This document shows, piece after piece, positions 6,941-7,520 of a stretch of 7,520 bases of DNA (position 1 is the stretch's first letter; every line of letters starts with the position of its first letter). Both the position numbers and the translations under genes were made by a program. The DNA is from Proteiniphilum sp. UBA4084 (GTDB taxonomy: Bacteria > Bacteroidota > Bacteroidia > Bacteroidales > Dysgonomonadaceae). Location: positions 1-7,520 of the forward strand of contig DFYK01000046.1 of assembly GCA_002383605.1 (NCBI GenBank), written 5' to 3'. The notes under the pieces were generated by a model. It did not search any database and was not told the origin of the DNA. It was given only the letters and a program-made list of their open reading frames with translations.

Positions 6941-7494
6941 TTCACCCCGATAGTAGGACAATAGAATGGATGACGCAGGTAGCGGCTGAGAACAAATTTC
7001 CGGATATAGCACTTATTGAGAAATCGATAAGAGCTTTTTCGCTACTCGAATCATTGGTTTTATCGGGTTGTCCGTTTGTATTTAAAGGTGGTACGGCATT
7101 AATGCTTCACATGGATAGCGCAAAGCGACTTTCCATTGATATTGATATCACTTGCCCTCCCGGTACAAACATTGAAGAATTTGTACATAAACATGCTCAG
7201 GAATACGGTTTTGGCGATGTAAGATTAGTGGAGCGAGTTACAGCACAAAATATTCCGAAAACACATGCTAAATTCTTTTATCAGGTAACCTATGTTACCA
7301 ATACTGAAACGGAATGCATTCTGCTGGATGTATTGTTCGAGGATATTCATTATCATGAAGTTGAGCAGCTGCCTATCCAAAGTCGTTTCTTGAAATTGGA
7401 GGGTGAACCTGTACTGGTTAATGTTCCGGGTAAAGCTGATATGTTGGGCGATAAACTTACTGCTTTCGCTCCAAACACTACGGGAATTATCTAA
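6937..7494 (+). CDS. abiEii: AbiEii/AbiGii-family nucleotidyltransferase toxin, C-terminally truncated
   Basis: 185 residues starting within the upstream stop codon. The nucleotidyltransferase core is intact: FKGGTALML with G51-G52-T53, then RLSIDID with D68 and D70 as the probable metal-binding aspartates, a further acidic strand (ILLDVLFED) and the L-G-D-K-L-T-A-F motif at 170-177. Known for the family: AbiEii transfers nucleotides to cellular targets (several relatives act on tRNA) and halts growth, giving abortive infection unless neutralised by AbiEi. Family members usually run to about 250-320 residues, with a helical C-terminal part containing a further conserved K/D motif. Here the frame stops right after APNTTGI, just where that part would begin. 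The +2 frame stays open from 7488 to the window end, so a frameshift, an insertion or a genuine short form are all possible. Activity is doubtful in this form. Confidence 0.85.
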   Translation: MIHPDSRTIEWMTQVAAENKFPDIALIEKSIRAFSLLESLVLSGCPFVFKGGTALMLHMDSAKRLSIDIDITCPPGTNIEEFVHKHAQEYGFGDVRLVERVTAQNIPKTHAKFFYQVTYVTNTETECILLDVLFEDIHYHEVEQLPIQSRFLKLEGEPVLVNVPGKADMLGDKLTAFAPNTTGII

Positions 7495-7520
7495 CTATAA
7501 ATGAGACAAGAAAAAATAAA

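Noticed and set aside
7501..7520. ATG at 7501 (M-R-Q-E-K-I-K) as the start of a next gene
   Set aside because: Only seven codons are visible before the window ends, and they could equally be part of a frameshifted AbiEii tail in another frame; nothing supports a gene call.

Overview
The window looks like chromosomal DNA from a member of the Bacteroidetes (probably order Bacteroidales). The reasons are Bacteroidetes-type promoter cores (TAnnTTTG), a DUF3810 membrane protein, a small lipoprotein that resembles DUF6146, and an S9 peptidase with a Bacteroidetes-style N-terminus. Species cannot be read from the sequence alone.

Layout: (1) Positions 1-1781, minus strand, carry the N-terminal 593 codons of a secreted S9-family (prolyl oligopeptidase-like) peptidase. 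Its catalytic domain lies beyond the left edge. (2) A 134-bp divergent intergenic region (1782-1915) separates it from (3) a complete Cu(+)-type P1B ATPase, copA, on the plus strand (1916-4339). CopA has one canonical CxxC metal-binding domain, preceded by what looks like a second, cysteine-free copy. (4) Two minus-strand genes converge on copA: a membrane-anchored HExxH protein of the DUF3810 type (4874-6031) and, 72 bp downstream of it, a small aromatic-rich lipoprotein (4385-4801). They are probably co-transcribed. (5) An AT-rich 186-bp divergent spacer (6032-6217) leads into (6) a visibly AT-richer two-gene module on the plus strand: a winged-HTH AbiEi-like protein (6218-6940) overlapping by ATGA an AbiEii-family nucleotidyltransferase toxin (6937-7494). 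The toxin stops about 100 residues short of the usual family length.

How the genes work together: copA exports cytosolic Cu(+) and no dedicated copper regulator or chaperone is visible beside it. The peptidase, DUF3810 protein and lipoprotein are envelope proteins with no evident link to copper. The AbiE-type pair is a classical toxin-antitoxin / phage-defence architecture. Its most striking feature is a 47-bp interrupted dyad (6148-6194), in which 6-bp and 9-bp arms share a single axis. It sits on the predicted promoter directly upstream of the antitoxin gene and is a strong candidate for the autoregulatory operator. The toxin gene may be truncated or frameshifted at about 7486-7494, right at the window edge.
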